Assembly: GCA_037074705.1 (NCBI GenBank)
Contig: CM073590.1
Coordinates: forward strand, 2,354,001 to 2,418,000
Reading direction: 5' to 3'
Length of the DNA: 64,000 nt
Source: Zhengitettix transpicula
Taxonomy: Eukaryota; Arthropoda; Insecta; Orthoptera; Tetrigidae
Shown: piece by piece, positions 60,540 through 64,000 of the stretch
How positions within the stretch are numbered: position 1 is the stretch's first letter
Layout: the number at the start of each line of letters is the position of its first letter
Notes under the pieces: model-generated
The model's database searches: none
Seen by the model: the letters and a program-made list of their open reading frames with translations, nothing else
What the model was told of the DNA's origin: nothing
Position numbers and translations under genes: made by a program

Positions 60540-60860
60540 TTTAAATGCCACACCTCCCTAGAGGTAGTAGGTGTGTCTTAATCCCTCGGGTTTGTAAGTA
60601 ACATGTGGATAAAGTTTGGTAGAATTTAGTGTACGCGTTTAAGATTTTACACAAAAAGTTGTTTCGGCCCCTTCCACCCACAGTCCTAGGATTTGAACTC
60701 CATCTTAACCAGTAAAAGTCGGAATTAAAGTCAATTACTTCTATAACCCTGCATTTGACCCCAATCTCGATTATTGATCGTTATTTTTATGTATCGCCCC
60801 TCCACACCCTCCCTTAGTGGTGGAATTTTCCCATGCTGTACGGGGTGGAAATTATACGCT
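60540..60860. repeat. Element X fragments, X8
   Basis: A tail-like part (AACATGTGGATAAAGTTTGG at 60600) is followed by a unit with TTGACCCCAATCTCGATTA, GCCCCTCCACACCC and TGGAAATTATACGC. Confidence 0.55.
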
Positions 60861-63315
60861 AAGTATAATAAATAACAGTAATTTGTATGTAAAGCAATAT
60901 CATCGATATTAAAAACTAGTAGAAGAAACGAATAGGACCACTACTGCCAAATATCTTTTACGATCACAAACAATACTTTCGAAAATCATTAAACATTAAT
61001 AAAGCCGAAATTTGTAAAGTCTTAAGCGTTTAACATCATTGTTTTTTATTTATATCGTTTTAAATTGGCTTTATTTACTTTCCTGTGAAGTACTATTACC
61101 CTTCCATTTCTTTTGCACTTTCCTTTGCTTTATGTATTAAGTATATATTTTAAAGGTCTCATTTCCCAATTTCACTAGAATATCTGCTATTACTCCCTCA
61201 CGTCTATAAGATTATCCTTTCATCAATTTATTAAACGAAGCGTTTCTGCAGCTGCATTGGGTAATAATGTGTGACAATGTCGTACGAATTTGATTCGACA
61301 GTACATGGAAGAGCTTCAGGGTCAAATTATTTGACATTCGTAAGAACTATAGATGTTACTTTCTGTGTTAATACTTCTATGACATCTGGAATAACTTTAT
61401 CGTGAAACATTTAATTTATATTTCCATTTGATTGATTCATCCATAAGAACTATTTATCGCCAAAACGTTGTTCCTCTATTCAGGGTTGCAATTATTTATC
61501 TTTTCCGGTCATCAATAGATCCGAAGAAATTTAGCAAAATTATTTTTTCCTTGTTAATCTATTGTCTATTACTTTGATACACTTACTTATATCTTCCTGT
61601 ATCACTCTAGTCTTCGTCCTATTTCCTGGTCGGAATACTTATTTATTATTTGTTATGGCATGAGAATAGTCTTTAAAGAAATGCTAATAAAATAAATAAT
61701 CTTGCAGTTTATCTATTTCAATATAAAATATATTTTACCAACTACTTATTTCTTAACTTCCATGAATTTATCTTCGGAAGGTTAGCATCGGCTCATTTCT
61801 TGCATGTTTGGCTGGACCCGAGTCATATAATTCATACATGAGTGGGAAGAATAATGCATCAAAACATATGCACCACCGATTGGATCCTCTGAAAATATAT
61901 GGAGGAATTATTTGAAGAACGAGTCGAATTTTTATGTAACGCTGTAAAAGTCGAATTGTAAGTCGTACGGTCCTGATCACTCCTCAAATTACAAATCCAG
62001 ACTTCTCTCTTCCCAATTCTTCCTTATTCTTCTCTTTCTCTATCGCTTGAAGATCCCCCATATCGGCACTCAACCATTTTCGGAATCAAATCTATGTTTT
62101 AAAAATTTCAACGTTTGTCTGTTAAATCATTTTTCTCTCCATCTCAGATTCTCTCGTTCTCACATGAAAGTTTCTAAGACGTCTCGTAATTTGCGTGCAG
62201 CTAGACTTGGTTGTTTTTGTCGTCTGGGCTCCAGTGCTATTCTATTATCCTTATATAACATAGAAAAGGTCAGTGTAACCTCGATGCTTTCTTTTTTTTT
62301 CCTGTGTCTACATTACCGACAAACTCCAGCTTCAGTTAAATTTTCATTCAAATTGTGAATCTACCTCCTTTTTATATAATACTAAATTGCTATCATTAAA
62401 AAACATTCCTCTCAATTCTATTAATCTCTACGATTCTATTTTAACTCTTGTTTATTTCTAACCCTTTAATTGAACTTCCTTGTTTGCGGGGTTACTATCT
62501 ATTCAGATGTTAACGAGTCTGAGGTTGTATAGTTTTTCTTCTTCTCAGTTCTATCCCTGTATATTAATGCAGTCATTATTTAATTGTGATTGATCCTTTT
62601 ATATCAAGAAAATTTCGGCAATTCACATTTCTCCTGTTCTGTCTTCGTGTTAATTTTTGCCGTTGCAGCCCTAAATCTATGATCACTATAACGATATATG
62701 TATGGTTATCATCGAAACGTAGTCTGTCAGTTCTTTGTTTCTCTGCCTGGGCTTACCATACCATTTTCTTGTGAATATGATTCTTCAGAACCTTGGTCAT
62801 TATATTAGCAATTTTCATGATCTCGTTGCCGTCTAACCACATTTTCATTTGATTTATTTTGTTCTATTTTTTACTTCAGCCATCTATGCTCAGACTCGTT
62901 CTGCATATAATTCCTCCAATTATTTCTCTCCTTTTATTAGAGCAGCCAATAAGTCCTGCTTACAGTTACTAAAATTTTCGTAAGTGAGATTGACCATTCA
63001 GAGATTGTCTTTCACGACGTGCTCCTCACTCACAATCGCTAAACATTTTGATTTGTTATTAGTATGTTCACTAAATAATTGAGACTGTATTATTGTACGA
63101 GTGGTTTCAACCAAAAATATGTCCTCAGGATATTCACAAACTTATTTATAGTATAGTTATTAAGTTTTTAAATAAACAAGAGCTTCCGTGGCAGCACATC
63201 ATATTTCTCACTAGAATCGTAGAACAAACGATGCAACGAATATGGCGACTTCACAATCTATTAACAATGTATAAGCGAGAATGAAGATGCGAGTTTAGCC
63301 CCTGGTCACGTTCCT
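60861..63315. other. No recognised feature; T- and pyrimidine-rich plus strand
   Basis: Long stretches, notably 61980-62900, favour T and C on the plus strand. Frames such as 62047-62358 have no motif and are probably a by-product of that bias. Confidence 0.45.
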
Positions 63316-63725
63316 CGTTTATATCGTCCAAACCCCTACTCCACACCTATGAAACATTTATCCGCCCAATATTTGACTATGCAGTCGCTGCTTCTATTTT
63401 CGTTTCTCCATCACATAACCCAATAACGCCGTGTTCTACGCTATTGCCTTCGCATTACATATGATGGCCCAAATACTCAAATTGTTTTGTCATCGCCAAA
63501 CTTCACATTTATTGTTGCTCAGACTCGCTCATATTGTTTACCAATTGTCAGCCAACTCATGAAGTCCGGAAATAAACCAAAACAGAAATACCAGCATCCT
63601 CCTCACGTCTGCTATCGAAACCTACTGGAACTACTTCCAGACCTCTGTATTCCCACCCCCCTGATTTCATCCAACCAATAGCTCACAACATTCAACTACA
63701 TATAAATTAAGCTATTAATACAAAA
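63316..63725 (+). pseudogene. Probable Jockey-like LINE C-terminal remnant
   Basis: YETFIRPIFDYAVAAS (about 63346) and, in another frame, RRVLRYCLRITYDGPN (about 63429) resemble the conserved region after the reverse transcriptase of Jockey-type LINEs. A 64-codon open end (63487-63681) follows. The catalytic region is absent, and it is frameshifted and 5' truncated. Confidence 0.45.
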
Positions 63726-64000
63726 ATTGTTGTCATTATTGTAAAACTTGTACCTCAACAAAACTATCACGTTTATTTTCCCCAACCTCTGATCCAGCCA
63801 TAGACTACTGCCTAGTGTACTACGGGTACAGACGTAGAGTTCTCTGGCAAGAAAAGGAGCTTAGCCGTACCTCTATGGAAAGATGTGTTTTCTCGTGTCC
63901 AAGACGAACAAGGCAAAGCGCAGCGGTGGACTTCAGGTGCTGGAAAAGAAGAGAAGCCACCTCGTAAGACGCGGTAACTCGGGTTCATAAATGGTAGAAC
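63726..64000. other. GC-richer sequence at the window edge
   Basis: From about 63790 the sequence becomes GC-richer and runs off the end. No frame is convincing, and it could be the start of another repeat. Confidence 0.35.

Noticed and set aside
62047..62358. 103-codon plus frame
   Set aside because: It sits in a T/C-biased region, with no motif or splice context.
1..64000. CRISPR array, operons, ribosome-binding sites or other prokaryotic features
   Set aside because: Repeats are transposon-derived, no cas-like genes exist and the sequence is clearly eukaryotic.
1..64000. Telomeric TTAGG arrays or ribosomal RNA genes
   Set aside because: None was seen on either strand.

Overview
The window is eukaryotic, very AT-rich, and almost certainly from an insect or close arthropod relative. 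It has no operons, no long host open reading frames and no bacterial signals. The interspersed repeats are arthropod-like, and the best-preserved LTR promoter has a TATA box with an arthropod-type initiator (CAGTC) about 30 bp downstream. The exact species cannot be read from the sequence. No complete host gene is visible. This looks like intergenic or deep intronic DNA made of layered, mostly dead transposable elements. Most short open frames are chance frames in AT-rich DNA or lie inside repeats.

Layout. 0-4.4 kb: AT-rich DNA, an old short LTR (E3), two head-to-tail solo LTRs of about 0.9 kb (A1, A2) joined by 10 bp of (AT)n, a tRNA-derived SINE scrap and a fold-back element. 4.8-6.2 kb: remains of a minus-strand LTR retrotransposon (short LTR E1, primer-binding site, gag-like frames). 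8.0-8.35 kb: a GC-rich island. 8.7-12.1 kb: three large LTRs packed end to end (B1 +, B2 -, C1 +). 12.8-15.3 kb: a minus-strand gag-like region with a heptad coiled coil, a primer-binding site and a probable LTR. 15.4-16.6 kb: LTR E2, repeat family F and a fold-back copy. 18.2-20.75 kb: element X copies built of ~280-bp tandem units, one flanked by an exact 62-bp direct repeat. 22.2-23.7 kb: a LINE reverse-transcriptase remnant. 25.6-31.9 kb: more X copies and LTR A3. 36.5-37.0 kb: X. 39.7-42.6 kb: a mariner-like end, LTR B3, LTR D with a nested F copy, and (AT)n arrays. 42.7-44.7 kb: X, a SINE and a second LINE remnant. 47.0-47.4 kb: the cleanest possible host exon. 48.4-49.1 kb: LTR C2. 52.5-56.3 kb: an old but structurally complete Ty3/Gypsy element. 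56.5-57.3 kb: a decayed mariner. 58.2-60.9 kb: X with a long minisatellite, and LTR C3. 63.3-63.7 kb: a probable Jockey-like LINE tail.

The most notable shared signal is in the A, B and C LTR families. All are bounded by TGTR...YACA-type ends, insert at ATAT and often sit against (AT)n microsatellites. Six copies carry a perfect GTAAGT and a seventh carries GTAAGG at the equivalent place, about 80-105 bp before the poly(A) signal where that signal survives. This suggests a splice donor inside the LTR transcript, so each solo LTR would be a portable promoter plus first exon. Host-gene candidates are limited to a possible terminal exon at 46970-47404 (minus), a weaker one near 33944-34231 (plus), and several isolated GC-rich patches.
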